Source: Kineosphaera sp039812485
Lineage (GTDB): Bacteria; Actinomycetota; Actinomycetes; Actinomycetales; Dermatophilaceae
NCBI GenBank assembly: GCA_039812485.1
Contig: JBDIAP010000119.1
Coordinates: forward strand, 1 to 11,961
DNA: 11,961 nucleotides
Direction: 5' to 3'
Shown: positions 1 to 6,512 of the stretch, in pieces
Layout of the letters: every line of letters starts with the position of its first letter
Position numbering within the stretch: position 1 is the first letter of the stretch
Notes under the pieces: generated by a model
Databases searched by the model: none
The model's input: only the letters and a program-made list of their open reading frames with translations
What the model was told of the DNA's origin: nothing
Program-made: the position numbers and the translations under genes

Positions 1-942
1 CGCCCCGATGACCGCCAGGAGGAACGCGACGTCGGTGCCCGGCCGGATCGACAGCCAACCCCACGGGCTCGGGCCGGTCTCGGCCGAGCCTGCGCCGCCC
101 GCGCGCCCGCCGTCGTCGCCCGCGCGCCCGCGATCGCCGCGGCGCCTCAGCCCGCGCGCCGCGGCGTCGAGCCACCCCGCATCGACGGGCTCGGCACCGG
201 CGAGGTCGTCACGCAGCGGACTGACCGACACGACCCGCACGCCGCGCGCGCGGGCGAGGGCGAGCGCGTCGGGCACCGGATGCCCGGCCGGCCCGCCGCT
301 GTCGACGCCGGTGTTCTTCACCGGCACCCCGCCGAAGCAGAGCATGACGTCGGTGTGCTCGGCGATGACGTCCCAGGTCGTCGCGAACTGGGTCACGGTC
401 GGCTCCGGCGCGAGGACGTGCGGCAGGAAGACCTCGCTGGCACCGGTGGAGTAGGAGTTCACCGACGCGGTGTAGCCGCCGAGGCAGTTGAGGAAGCGGT
501 GCAGCTGCGACTGGGCGTGGTGGAAGCGCCCGGCGCTGGCCCACCCGTAGGAACCGCCGTAGATCGCCGAGTTGCCGTGCTCGCGCACCACCCGGGCGTA
601 TTCGGCCGCGAGCGCGTCGAGCACCTCGTCCCACCCCGGCTCGACGAAGTCGCCCCCGCCGCGGGGCCCCGGCCCCGGGCCACGCTCCAGCCAGCCGCGA
701 CGCACCGCCGGCCGGGCTACGCGGCTGCGGTGACGCACCGAGCCCGGGATGTTGCCCAGCAGCGGGGAGGGCGACCGGTCGCCCTCCCACGGCGTCACCT
801 CGACGACCTCGCCGGCCTCGGCCCGGGCGGTGAACAGACCCCAGTGCGTCGCCGACTTCAGGCCGCCGGCATCGGCGCCACGCCTCGGGCCGAGGCCGGG
901 CGCGGCGAGCCCCTCACGGGGTGCTGGGTCGGTCGTTGCCAT
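1..942 (-). CDS. Molybdopterin-dependent oxidoreductase of the DMSO/TMAO/biotin-sulfoxide reductase family (N-terminal 314 residues, truncated by the window edge)
   Basis: The reverse frame is open from an ATG at 942 to position 1 without a stop. It reads as the N-terminal part of a DMSO-reductase-family molybdoenzyme, which reduces S- or N-oxides at a bis-MGD molybdenum centre. Family marks are THWGLF (about 32-37), SYGW (131-134), a Q-L-H-R-F-L-N stretch (146-152) and YSTGA (164-168). In that last motif Ser165 aligns with the serine that binds molybdenum in this family. DVIAEHTDVMLCFGG and WLSIRPGTDVAFLL (about 296-309) follow the expected order. There is no twin-arginine signal or N-terminal FeS cysteine cluster, so it resembles cytoplasmic BisC-type enzymes more than periplasmic TorA. 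A Gly/Arg/Asp-rich insert lies at about 264-291. No Shine-Dalgarno fits ATG 942 well; in-frame ATG 951 or GTG 966 are alternatives. The exact substrate cannot be assigned. Confidence 0.85.
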   Translation of the reverse strand, partial: MATTDPAPREGLAAPGLGPRRGADAGGLKSATHWGLFTARAEAGEVVEVTPWEGDRSPSPLLGNIPGSVRHRSRVARPAVRRGWLERGPGPGPRGGGDFVEPGWDEVLDALAAEYARVVREHGNSAIYGGSYGWASAGRFHHAQSQLHRFLNCLGGYTASVNSYSTGASEVFLPHVLAPEPTVTQFATTWDVIAEHTDVMLCFGGVPVKNTGVDSGGPAGHPVPDALALARARGVRVVSVSPLRDDLAGAEPVDAGWLDAAARGLRRRGDRGRAGDDGGRAGGAGSAETGPSPWGWLSIRPGTDVAFLLAVIGA

Positions 943-1093
943 GCCGATCATCGTGGCATCGAGCACCGACAGGACTCGGCGAGCCCGGCGCCGCCGGGGT
1001 CGCCTCCCACGCGGGCACGATCGTCGCGGGCCGCGGCGCCCACCGCAGACCGGTGCCCCGCACGACCCGTGGCGCCCTTCGCCTCGCCGCCAT
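914..1093 (-). CDS. Possible small leader ORF (59 codons) with a strong ribosome binding site, overlapping the start of the molybdoenzyme gene
   Basis: On the minus strand an excellent Shine-Dalgarno, AGGAGG (complement of 1101-1106), lies 7 nt before an ATG at 1093. This ORF is not in the frame of the molybdoenzyme and ends with TGA at 916-914, inside that gene. The first 40 or so codons have the strong G/C third-position bias of real genes here; the last 17 do not. The product is rich in Ala, Arg and Pro and matches no family I recognise. It could be a translationally coupled leader peptide, the remnant of a longer gene, or the true N-terminus of the molybdoenzyme joined by a frameshift. 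The molybdoenzyme start has no comparable site, which makes coupling attractive. This is inference. Confidence 0.3.
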   Translation of the reverse strand: MAARRRAPRVVRGTGLRWAPRPATIVPAWEATPAAPGSPSPVGARCHDDRHGNDRPSTP

Positions 1094-1387
1094 CCACACT
1101 CCTCCTGTGCTCGGCACACGCGTCGGCCGGCTCCTGCCGCCCCGCCAGCTCCCGATCGGCCGCAGCGGCCCGCACCCCACAAGATCCGCGGCGTGATCGC
1201 CGAACACCGCTGCGCGCGAAGCCGCTCCGCGCCGGGCTGAGCGCGCGACTACAGTCGGGATCTGGGCCCCGGCGATGCCCGAGCCGACGCCCGGCCGCCA
1301 AGGCCCAGCCCGACCCCGATTCCGACGTCGACCCTGACCCCCGACCCCCGACCCCCGACCCCCGACCGCCGACCGCAGGAGCAGATC
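943..1387. other. Intergenic region between the divergent molybdoenzyme and purine-block genes
   Basis: This region separates two divergent transcription units. Apart from the minus-strand mini-ORF listed separately, it holds a possible plus-strand -10 element, TACAGT (1250-1255), with no convincing -35, and a heptamer repeat next to the GTG at 1388. The many overlapping reading frames look like shadows of high GC and have no matching domain. Confidence 0.5.
1336..1377 (+). repeat. Heptamer tandem repeat (GACCCCC) abutting a ribosome binding site
   Basis: Four perfect GACCCCC units (1336-1363) are followed by two variants, GACCGCC and GACCGCA (1364-1377). The last base of the repeat is the first base of the Shine-Dalgarno AGGAG (1377-1381) of the next gene. 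The tract is an obvious slippage target. Confidence 0.85.
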
Positions 1388-1768
1388 GTGCCGCCCCGCC
1401 GCCGCATCGACCCCGCGGCGGGCGAGTCCGCCCTCGTCGCGTGGCGGTCCGACCCGCAGGGCTGCCCCCGCGAGCAGGTGGCGACGGCCGTGCGGTTCAC
1501 CCTCGAGGAGCTCGCCGCCCGCGCCCCCGGCCGCAGCGTCGAGGTGCGGGTGCCGCCCTTCGGGGCGGTGCAGTGCGTGCCCGGGCCGAGGCACACGCGC
1601 GGCACCCCGCCGAACGTCGTCGAGACCGACGCCCCGACGTGGCTGCGCCTGAGCGTCGGCGAGCTGAGCTGGCAGCAGGCCCGCGACACCGGCGCGCTGC
1701 GGGCCAGCGGGGAGCGGGCCGAGCTGGGTCAGCTGCTGCCGCTGTGGCCGCCTACAGTGGCCGGGTGA
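1388..1768 (+). CDS. Sterol-carrier-like (SCP2 superfamily) protein, actinobacterial purF-neighbour family
   Basis: This 126-residue protein starts at a GTG preceded by AGGAG at 1377-1381, with 6 nt spacing. It resembles the small 'sterol carrier family' proteins often encoded just before purF in actinobacteria. Diagnostic stretches are an N-terminal PRRRIDP, a central EVRVPPFGAVQCV (52-64), and a C-terminal DAPTWLRLSVGELSW (81-95) followed by GALRASGERAEL (102-113). The family is thought to have an SCP2-like hydrophobic-binding fold, but its substrate and role are not established, and a direct link to purine synthesis is only contextual. No signal peptide or membrane segment is seen, so it is probably cytoplasmic. 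Its stop overlaps the next start in GTGA (1765-1768), so translation of the two is probably coupled. Recognition is from memory of the family pattern. Confidence 0.8.
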   Translation: MPPRRRIDPAAGESALVAWRSDPQGCPREQVATAVRFTLEELAARAPGRSVEVRVPPFGAVQCVPGPRHTRGTPPNVVETDAPTWLRLSVGELSWQQARDTGALRASGERAELGQLLPLWPPTVAG

Positions 1769-2097
1769 CCACCCCCAGCGACGGCAACCGCACCGACGGC
1801 AGCGAAGCCTCCGACGGCGCGCACCCCGGCCCTGGTCGCCCCGGCACGACGCCGAACGCCCCGGGCGCCGGTCAGCGCCTGCCGGTGCGCCGCTCGGTCA
1901 ACTACGCCGCGTTCCTGCTGACGGGCGCCGTCGCAGGCTTCGTCCTCGGCGGACTGCTCGAGCTGGTCGGCCCCACGCCGAGCACCGGAGCGGTCTACAC
2001 CGGGCAATCCTCGTTCGCGTTCGTCGCGATGCTCGGCGCCCTGCTCGGGACGCTCGTCGGAGGCGTCGTCGCGCTCCTGCTCGACCGCCGCGGCTGA
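1765..2097 (+). CDS. Small two-helix membrane protein between the sterol-carrier-like gene and purF
   Basis: The 110-residue product starts at GTG 1765, which overlaps the preceding stop by 4 nt (GTGA). That overlap decides the start within a much longer open frame. Residues 1-40 form a Gly/Pro/Thr/Ser-rich, probably disordered N-terminus. A basic stretch, PVRRSVNY, precedes a first membrane segment at about 48-68. A linker of about 15 residues leads to a second segment at about 83-105, which ends in DRRG. The positive-inside rule suggests that both ends are cytoplasmic. Small unnamed membrane proteins are common at this point next to purF in actinobacteria. I recognise no functional motif and assign no function. 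It belongs to the same operon as its upstream neighbour, and probably to that of purF 84 nt downstream. Confidence 0.8.
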   Translation: MTTPSDGNRTDGSEASDGAHPGPGRPGTTPNAPGAGQRLPVRRSVNYAAFLLTGAVAGFVLGGLLELVGPTPSTGAVYTGQSSFAFVAMLGALLGTLVGGVVALLLDRRG

Positions 2098-2109
2098 CGC
2101 TCCGGGGCG

Positions 2110-2130
2110 CCGGTGCCCGCAGCGCACCGG
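2110..2130 (+). promoter_or_regulatory. Hairpin between the membrane-protein gene and purF
   Basis: CCGGTGC (2110-2116) and GCACCGG (2124-2130) form a perfect 7-bp stem with a 7-nt loop. It lies 13 nt past the upstream stop and 51 nt before the chosen purF start. No T-tract follows, so attenuation, processing or partial termination are all possible. It also argues against a purF start at GTG 2113, which lies inside the stem. Confidence 0.4.
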
Positions 2131-2181
2131 GGCCTGATTCGCGCGACAGGCCGTCGCTGTGACCTGTGGGAGACTGTGCGC

Positions 2182-3687
2182 GTGGTACGCGCAGACGGAC
2201 GGCTCAATCACGACCTGATGCCGGGAGAGAAGGGCCCGCAAGACGCCTGCGGCGTGTTCGGTGTCTATGCGCCCGGTGAAGAGGTCGCCAAGCTCACCTA
2301 CTTCGGGCTCTACGCGCTGCAGCACCGCGGCCAGGAGTCCGCGGGCATCGCCGCCTCCGACGGCAACCGGCTCCTCGTCTACAAGGACATGGGCCTGGTC
2401 AGCCAGGTCTTCGACGAGACGAGCCTGGGCATGCTCAGCGGTCACCTCGCCATCGGCCACTGCCGCTATTCGACGACCGGCGGCAGCACGTGGGAAAACG
2501 CGCAGCCCACCCTCGGCAGCGCCGCCGACTCGACGATCGCGCTCGTGCACAACGGCAACCTCATCAACTCCGCGCAGCTGCGCGAGCAGATCGCCGCCGG
2601 CTCCGGCGGCGTCGACGCCCACCCCGAGCTCAAGCGCGGCAACACGACCGACACCGCGCTCGTGACGGCCCTCTTCGGCGAGGCCACCGGCACGCTCGAG
2701 GAGCGCGCGCTGCAGGTGCTGCCGCAGGTCAAGGGCGCCTTCACGTTCGTCTTCATGGACGAACACACCCTGTATGCCGCCCGCGACCCCCAGGGCATCC
2801 GCCCCCTGGTCCTCGGCCGGCTCGAGCGCGGCTGGGTCATCGCCAGCGAGACCGCCGCCCTCGACATCGTCGGCGCGAGCTTCGTGCGCGAGATCCAGCC
2901 CGGCGAGCTCATCGCCGTCGACACCAACGGCCTGCGCTCGCAGCGCTTCGCCCAGCCCGACCGCAAGGGCTGCGTCTTCGAATACGTCTACCTCGCCCGC
3001 CCCGACACGACGATCGCTGGCCGCGGGGTCTACCAGTCGCGCGTCGAGATGGGCCGGGCCTTGGCGCGCGAGCACCCGGTGGACGCCGACATGGTCATGC
3101 CGACCCCGGAGTCGGGCACGCCGTCGGCGATCGGCTATGCCGCGGAGTCCGGGATCCCCTACGGGTCGGGGCTCGTCAAGAACGCCTATGTCGGCCGCAC
3201 CTTCATCTCGCCGAGCCAGACGATCCGCCAGCTCGGCATCCGCCTCAAGCTCAACCCGCTGCGCGAGGTCATCAACGGCAAGCGCCTCGTCGTCGTCGAC
3301 GACTCGATCGTGCGCGGCAACACCCAGCGCGCCCTCGTGCGGATGCTCCGCGAGGCCGGCGCGGTCGAGGTGCACGTGCGCATCTCGTCGCCACCGGTGC
3401 GCTGGCCGTGCTTCTACGGCATCGACTTCGCGACCCGCGCCGAGCTCATCGCCACCGGGTTGGGCGTCGAGGAGGTGTGCCGCTCGATCGGCGCCGACAG
3501 CCTCGGCTACATCAGCGAAGAAGGCATGATCGCCGCCACCGCGCAGGACGCGAGCCAGCTGTGCACCGCGTGTTTCACGGGCACCTACCCGATCACGCTG
3601 CCCGAGCCCGAGCACCTCGGCAAGGGCGTGCTCGAGGGCGCGTCCCGCGACGTCCCCGTCGGCGACGGCGCCCTGCCCCGCGCCTGA
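2182..3687 (+). CDS. purF: Amidophosphoribosyltransferase (glutamine PRPP amidotransferase)
   Basis: PurF catalyses the first committed step of purine synthesis: glutamine plus PRPP gives 5-phosphoribosylamine, in the cytoplasm. I chose GTG 2182 because GGGAGA (2168-2173) lies 8 nt upstream and because VVRADGRLNHDLMPGEKGPQ resembles actinobacterial PurF N-termini. GTG 2176 and 2113 are alternatives. The product is 501 residues. Cys23 in DACGVFG is the expected N-terminal nucleophile after propeptide removal, followed by YALQHRGQESAGIA of the Ntn glutaminase domain. The PRPP-binding motif VVVDDSIVRGNT is at 370-381. Cys264, Cys410 and the pair Cys461/Cys464 match the four 4Fe-4S ligands of the Bacillus-type enzyme, so an oxygen-sensitive cluster is likely. 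purM follows after 94 nt on the same strand, the usual actinobacterial arrangement. Confidence 0.98.
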   Translation: MVRADGRLNHDLMPGEKGPQDACGVFGVYAPGEEVAKLTYFGLYALQHRGQESAGIAASDGNRLLVYKDMGLVSQVFDETSLGMLSGHLAIGHCRYSTTGGSTWENAQPTLGSAADSTIALVHNGNLINSAQLREQIAAGSGGVDAHPELKRGNTTDTALVTALFGEATGTLEERALQVLPQVKGAFTFVFMDEHTLYAARDPQGIRPLVLGRLERGWVIASETAALDIVGASFVREIQPGELIAVDTNGLRSQRFAQPDRKGCVFEYVYLARPDTTIAGRGVYQSRVEMGRALAREHPVDADMVMPTPESGTPSAIGYAAESGIPYGSGLVKNAYVGRTFISPSQTIRQLGIRLKLNPLREVINGKRLVVVDDSIVRGNTQRALVRMLREAGAVEVHVRISSPPVRWPCFYGIDFATRAELIATGLGVEEVCRSIGADSLGYISEEGMIAATAQDASQLCTACFTGTYPITLPEPEHLGKGVLEGASRDVPVGDGALPRA

Positions 3688-3781
3688 GCGGGCAACCTCC
3701 CGACGCGCGCCGCGCGGGTCGATCCCGCCGATCACGACGGTCGCGCCCGCGCATCCCCGACCCCTTGAAGGAGCCGACCAC

Positions 3782-4918
3782 ATGAGCGCCCCGCAGCCGC
3801 CCCGGCAGCCGATCACCTACGCCTCCGCCGGCGTCGACGTCGACGCGGGTGACAAGGCCGTCGAGTTCATGAAGGAGTCGGTGCGCCGCGCCACCCGGCC
3901 TGAGGTGCTCGGCGGGCTCGGCGGCTTCGCGGGCATGTTCGACGCCTCCGCGCTGGCCCGGATGTCGCGCCCCGTGCTCGCCACGAGCACCGACGGCGTC
4001 GGCACGAAGGTCGCCATCGCCCAGGCCCTCGACCGGCATGACACGATCGGCTTCGACCTCGTCGGCATGGTCGTCGACGACATCGTCGTGTGCGGCGCGG
4101 AGCCGCTCTTCATGACCGACTACATCGCGTGCGGCAAGGTCGTGCCCGAGCGGATCGCCGCGATCGTCGGCGGCATCGCCGCAGCCTGTGCGCAGGCCGG
4201 CGTGGCCCTCGTGGGCGGCGAGACCGCCGAGCATCCTGGCCTGCTCGACCCGCAGGAGTATGACGTGGCGGGCGCCGCGACCGGGGTCGTCGAGCACGAC
4301 GCCGTGCTCGGGCCGCAGCGGGTGGAGGCGGGCGACGCCGTCGTGGCTCTCGGCTCCTCGGGGCTGCACTCCAACGGCTACTCGCTCGTGCGCGCGGTCG
4401 TCGCGGCGGCGGGCTGGAGCCTCGACCGGCACGTGCCGGAGTTCGGACGCACCCTGGGCGAAGAGCTCCTCGAACCGACCCGGGTCTACACCGCCGACCT
4501 GCTCGCTCTCATCGCCGACCCCGGCCTGCGGCTGCACGCGCTGAGCCACGTCACCGGAGGCGGGCTCGCGGCCAACCTGGCGCGGGTGCTGCCCGCCGGC
4601 GTGACGGCGACGGTCGAGCGAGGCACGTGGACGCCCCCGCCGGTCTTCGGCGTCGTCGGCGCGCTCGGTGCCGTGCCGCGGGCGGACCTCGAACGCACCC
4701 TCAACCTGGGTGTGGGCTTCGTCGTCGTGCTGCCCGCGTCACAGGCGGCGCTGTGCATCGAGCGCGCCCAGGCACGCGGCCTCACGGCGTGGCAGCTCGG
4801 AGAAGTGGCCGCCGACGCGACCGGTGCCGCCGACCCCGCACAGGCCGCCGACGTCGTGCAGGGCGCCAAGGGAGTCGACGGCGGCAGCGTGCGCGTCGTG
4901 GGCGATCACCCCGCGTAG
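3782..4918 (+). CDS. purM: Phosphoribosylformylglycinamidine cyclo-ligase (AIR synthetase)
   Basis: PurM closes the imidazole ring, converting formylglycinamidine ribotide and ATP to aminoimidazole ribotide in the cytoplasm. The ATG at 3782 is preceded by AAGGAG (3768-3773) at 8 nt. The 378-residue product carries the family marks in order: ITYASAGVDVDAGDKAVEFM near the N-terminus, VLATSTDGVGTKVAIA (65-80, nucleotide-binding region), GMVVDDIVVCGAEPLFMTDYIA (about 95-116), GGETAEHPG (145-153), GLHSNGYSLVR (194-204) and HVTGGGLAANL in the C-terminal half. It is slightly longer than the usual 345-360 residues because of an Ala/Asp/Val-rich tail after the last conserved block. It is probably co-transcribed with purF. 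Confidence 0.98.
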   Translation: MSAPQPPRQPITYASAGVDVDAGDKAVEFMKESVRRATRPEVLGGLGGFAGMFDASALARMSRPVLATSTDGVGTKVAIAQALDRHDTIGFDLVGMVVDDIVVCGAEPLFMTDYIACGKVVPERIAAIVGGIAAACAQAGVALVGGETAEHPGLLDPQEYDVAGAATGVVEHDAVLGPQRVEAGDAVVALGSSGLHSNGYSLVRAVVAAAGWSLDRHVPEFGRTLGEELLEPTRVYTADLLALIADPGLRLHALSHVTGGGLAANLARVLPAGVTATVERGTWTPPPVFGVVGALGAVPRADLERTLNLGVGFVVVLPASQAALCIERAQARGLTAWQLGEVAADATGAADPAQAADVVQGAKGVDGGSVRVVGDHPA

Positions 4919-4947
4919 GGGAGCCGGCCCCAGCTCCGGACGTCCCC
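4918..4947 (+). terminator. Possible terminator hairpin at the end of purM
   Basis: GGGGA (4918-4922) pairs with TCCCC (4943-4947), and CCGG (4924-4927) pairs with CCGG (4936-4939) inside it, separated by a small internal loop. The stem begins on the last base of the purM TAG stop. There is no T-tract, as is common for actinobacterial terminators, so the call is tentative. Confidence 0.35.
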
Positions 4948-5229
4948 GCCCGTCGCTGAGGACACGCCTGAGCTGAGGACACCACCGGACCCCGGCTGCG
5001 GACCCGACCCGACCCCGCCCCTGCGGGCACGACCGACACGACGGACGTTCACGCGTGCCGCGTTCGACGGCACGCCGCATTCACCGAAGGTCGCATCCAC
5101 CGAAGGCCGCGTTCACCGAAGGCGTGGCACACCGACAGCGGGGATCGCCCGTTGCTGGGGTGGTCGGCCGTCGTGCCCGAGGAGGGGGTCAGGACTGGGC
5201 TGGTCGGGCTGGTGAGAGCCCCGACCAGA
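4919..5229. other. Intergenic region between convergent purM and the DUF3073 gene
   Basis: About 310 bp without a supported gene. It holds the possible purM terminator, two copies of GCTGAGGACAC (4955-4965 and 4972-4982, period 17), and a 16-bp tandem repeat (5076-5123). The open frames through it are shadows with no family resemblance. Confidence 0.6.
5076..5123 (+). repeat. Three tandem copies of a 16-bp unit
   Basis: Units are CGCATTCACCGAAGGT (5076-5091), CGCATCCACCGAAGGC (5092-5107) and CGCGTTCACCGAAGGC (5108-5123). A degenerate fourth unit is visible at about 5060-5075 (GCGTTCGACGGCACGC). The period is not a multiple of three and no gene is supported here, so a coding role is unlikely. 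Confidence 0.85.
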
Positions 5230-5424
5230 TCAACGGCCTCCGGCTACCCAACGCGAGTAATCGCCGTAGTCGTCGTCGTCGTCTTCGCGCTCGACGTCCT
5301 TGGGATCGGTGTCCCTGGATCCGTGCAGCTCCCGCTCAAGCGCGCGCAAGTCGGTGTCGGGGCTGAAATATTTCAGCTCGCGAGCCACCTTCGTCTGCTT
5401 GGCCTTTGCTCGGCCGCGCCCCAT
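5230..5424 (-). CDS. DUF3073 family protein
   Basis: This small, highly charged 64-residue protein starts with MGRGRAKAKQTKVARELKY, the hallmark N-terminus of the actinobacterial DUF3073 family. The start is ATG 5424: GAGGGG lies about 9 nt upstream on the minus strand, and conservation begins at this Met rather than at an in-frame ATG 21 nt earlier. The N-terminal third is basic (Lys/Arg). It continues with FSPDTDLRALERELHG and ends with an acidic run of five Asp (about 50-54) followed by YGDYSRWVAGGR. The function of the family is not established; charge segregation suggests nucleic-acid or ribosome association, but that is a guess. It is transcribed convergently with purM. Its place between purM and a BldC gene fits a conserved actinobacterial neighbourhood. 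Confidence 0.9.
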   Translation of the reverse strand: MGRGRAKAKQTKVARELKYFSPDTDLRALERELHGSRDTDPKDVEREDDDDDYGDYSRWVAGGR

Positions 5425-5742
5425 GGCGTCGACCCCCTCACGCATCTGCCGGGCGGCATCATCACAGGCCCGACGACACGTAGGTCGTCAAGCAGTGACG
5501 GAGCGGCTCCGGGAATCTCGTATGTTCGTGGGGTCTACGGTACAGGAGTCTGACGAATCCCCGGAAGCGGCTCGGTGGGCGGTCGACGAGGCATCGCCAG
5601 ATCCGGCGGCGGCGAAGGCCGGACGCCAGTGCTTGCGGCACTGGGCGTGGCCTGCGGAGTACGCTCGGAGTGAGCTACTGATCCCACTCGGGACGTGTCC
5701 CCCTAGCTGACGCTGAGAAACCATGCGTGAGAGGCCGCTTGT
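5425..5742. other. Divergent intergenic region between the DUF3073 and BldC-like genes
   Basis: About 318 bp, probably holding promoters for both flanking genes. On the minus strand TTGACG (complement of 5486-5491) lies 19 bp before TGTGAT (complement of 5461-5466), a weak sigma-70-like pair for the DUF3073 gene. On the plus side I see no convincing -35/-10 pair. No gene or RNA structure is supported. Confidence 0.4.
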
Positions 5743-5985
5743 ATGAACCGCGAGAACACCACCGCGTCTGTCCCTGAATCGGGGCAGCCCGGGGAGGCGT
5801 TGCTGACACCCGCAGAAGTCGCCGCGTTGTTCCGAGTGGACCCCAAGACCGTGACGCGGTGGGCGGTCGCCGGCAAGCTCACCTCGCTGCGCACGCTCGG
5901 GGGGCATCGGCGTTATCGCGCCTCGCAGGTGCACGCCCTGCTCGCAGACGCCCAGGGGGAGTGCGCGGGTGATGGGAATGCGTGA
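5743..5985 (+). CDS. bldC: BldC-family MerR-like DNA-binding regulator
   Basis: This 80-residue protein has a winged-helix MerR-type DNA-binding domain almost without flanking sequence. LLTPAEVAALF (20-30) and RVDPKTVTRWAVAGKLTS (31-48) form the helix-turn-helix. LRTLGGHRRYR (49-59) forms the wing, and SQVHALLADAQ follows. This matches Streptomyces BldC very closely across the core. BldC there is a developmental regulator that binds direct repeats cooperatively. The N-terminal 18 residues are Ser/Thr/Glu-rich and poorly conserved. ATG 5743 has AGAGG 8 nt upstream. The gene stands alone, convergent to the flagellar operon and close to purF-purM-DUF3073, a recurrent actinobacterial order. Whether it controls the adjacent flagellar genes is unknown. 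Confidence 0.93.
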   Translation: MNRENTTASVPESGQPGEALLTPAEVAALFRVDPKTVTRWAVAGKLTSLRTLGGHRRYRASQVHALLADAQGECAGDGNA

Positions 5986-6025
5986 CATGCGTGACGCGGC
6001 GGCGACGCCCGAGGGGCCGTGACGA

Positions 6026-6061
6026 CAGCGAGCCCGCCCCCACGTCGGGACGGGCTCGCTG
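6026..6061. terminator. Strong hairpin, likely bidirectional terminator between bldC and csrA
   Basis: CAGCGAGCCCG (6026-6036) and CGGGCTCGCTG (6051-6061) form a perfect 11-bp stem with a 14-nt loop that can pair further. It lies between two genes that converge on it, 40 bp past bldC and 50 bp past csrA. It lacks a T-tract but is by far the most stable structure in the gap. Confidence 0.75.
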
Positions 6062-6111
6062 CTCGGATGTGCTGGGCGCCGGCGTGTTGATCGGCCGGTG
6101 CCCGCCAGGGA

Positions 6112-6381
6112 TCAGCCGTGCGAGCGCTCGGAGCCGGCTTCCGCGTCGGTGCGCTGCGCGGCGTGGATCCGCTTGGCGAGCGCGGCGGCCGAGCCGGGTT
6201 TGGCCGTGGAGTCCTGGTTGGCGCGTTGGAGGTCGCGATAGATCTCCTCGCGGTGGATGTCCACGTCGGAAGGCGCCTTGATGCCGATGCGGACCGTGTC
6301 CCCGTTGACTTCGAGCACGGTGACGACGACGTCGTGGCCGATGAGCAGACTCTGCTGCGGGCGGCGGCTGAGAACCAGCAC
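6112..6381 (-). CDS. csrA: CsrA translational regulator (carbon storage/flagellin regulator)
   Basis: CsrA is a homodimeric RNA-binding protein that blocks translation by binding GGA motifs in hairpin loops near start codons. In flagellated bacteria with FliW it restrains flagellin synthesis. The 89-residue product begins at GTG 6381, with AAAGGA about 5 nt upstream. It reads MLVLSRRPQQSLLIG, then VTVLEVNGDTVRIGIKAP and VDIHREEIY. Leu4, Arg6 and Arg44, key RNA-contact residues in studied CsrA proteins, are all present. The core is complete by about residue 52. The remaining 37 residues (QRANQDSTAKPGSAAALAKR and onward) make a longer tail than the roughly 61-residue E. coli protein has; such extensions occur in CsrA proteins that work with FliW. 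The fliW gene is 131 nt upstream on the same strand, beyond a strong hairpin. Confidence 0.96.
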   Translation of the reverse strand: MLVLSRRPQQSLLIGHDVVVTVLEVNGDTVRIGIKAPSDVDIHREEIYRDLQRANQDSTAKPGSAAALAKRIHAAQRTDAEAGSERSHG

Positions 6382-6414
6382 GATGGTCCTTTCGAGAGGG
6401 GGAGATGGACCTCC

Positions 6415-6444
6415 ACGTTGCTGGATAGGTTAGCGCGGCAACGT
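6415..6444 (-). promoter_or_regulatory. Inverted repeat in the csrA leader or promoter
   Basis: ACGTTGC (6415-6421) and GCAACGT (6438-6444) are perfect 7-bp inverted arms separated by 16 bp, about 34 bp before the csrA start. This could be an operator or, if transcribed, a leader hairpin next to GGAGG sequence. No clear promoter was identified in this gap. Confidence 0.35.
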
Positions 6445-6459
6445 CTTTCGGATGCTCAG

Positions 6460-6493
6460 GCGCCGCCGTGCCGGTAGCTCGGCACGGCGGCGC
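6460..6493 (-). terminator. Strong hairpin terminator after fliW
   Basis: The arms 6460-6473 and 6480-6493 form 14 paired bases around a 6-nt loop; the core CGCCGCCGTGCC pairs perfectly with GGCACGGCGGCG. It starts 19 nt after the fliW stop on the minus strand. No T-tract follows. It suggests that csrA is at least partly uncoupled from fliW and may have its own promoter. Confidence 0.75.
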
Positions 6494-6512
6494 ACGGGGC
6501 GTGAGCTGCGTC

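Noticed and set aside
280..2097. A 605-codon plus-strand open frame covering the molybdoenzyme region and beyond
   Set aside because: It is antisense to a clear molybdoenzyme over much of its length and is Arg/Pro/Ala low-complexity. Only its last 110 codons (from GTG 1765) are a real gene, as shown by the GTGA overlap and the membrane segments.
1729..3816. A 695-codon minus-strand open frame antisense to purF
   Set aside because: This is a typical high-GC shadow: no domain, Ala/Asp/Arg-rich, and opposite an unmistakable purF.
5500..5600. Possible tRNA-like T-loop (GACGAATCC) upstream of bldC
   Set aside because: No acceptor stem, anticodon stem or complete T-arm can be drawn around it.
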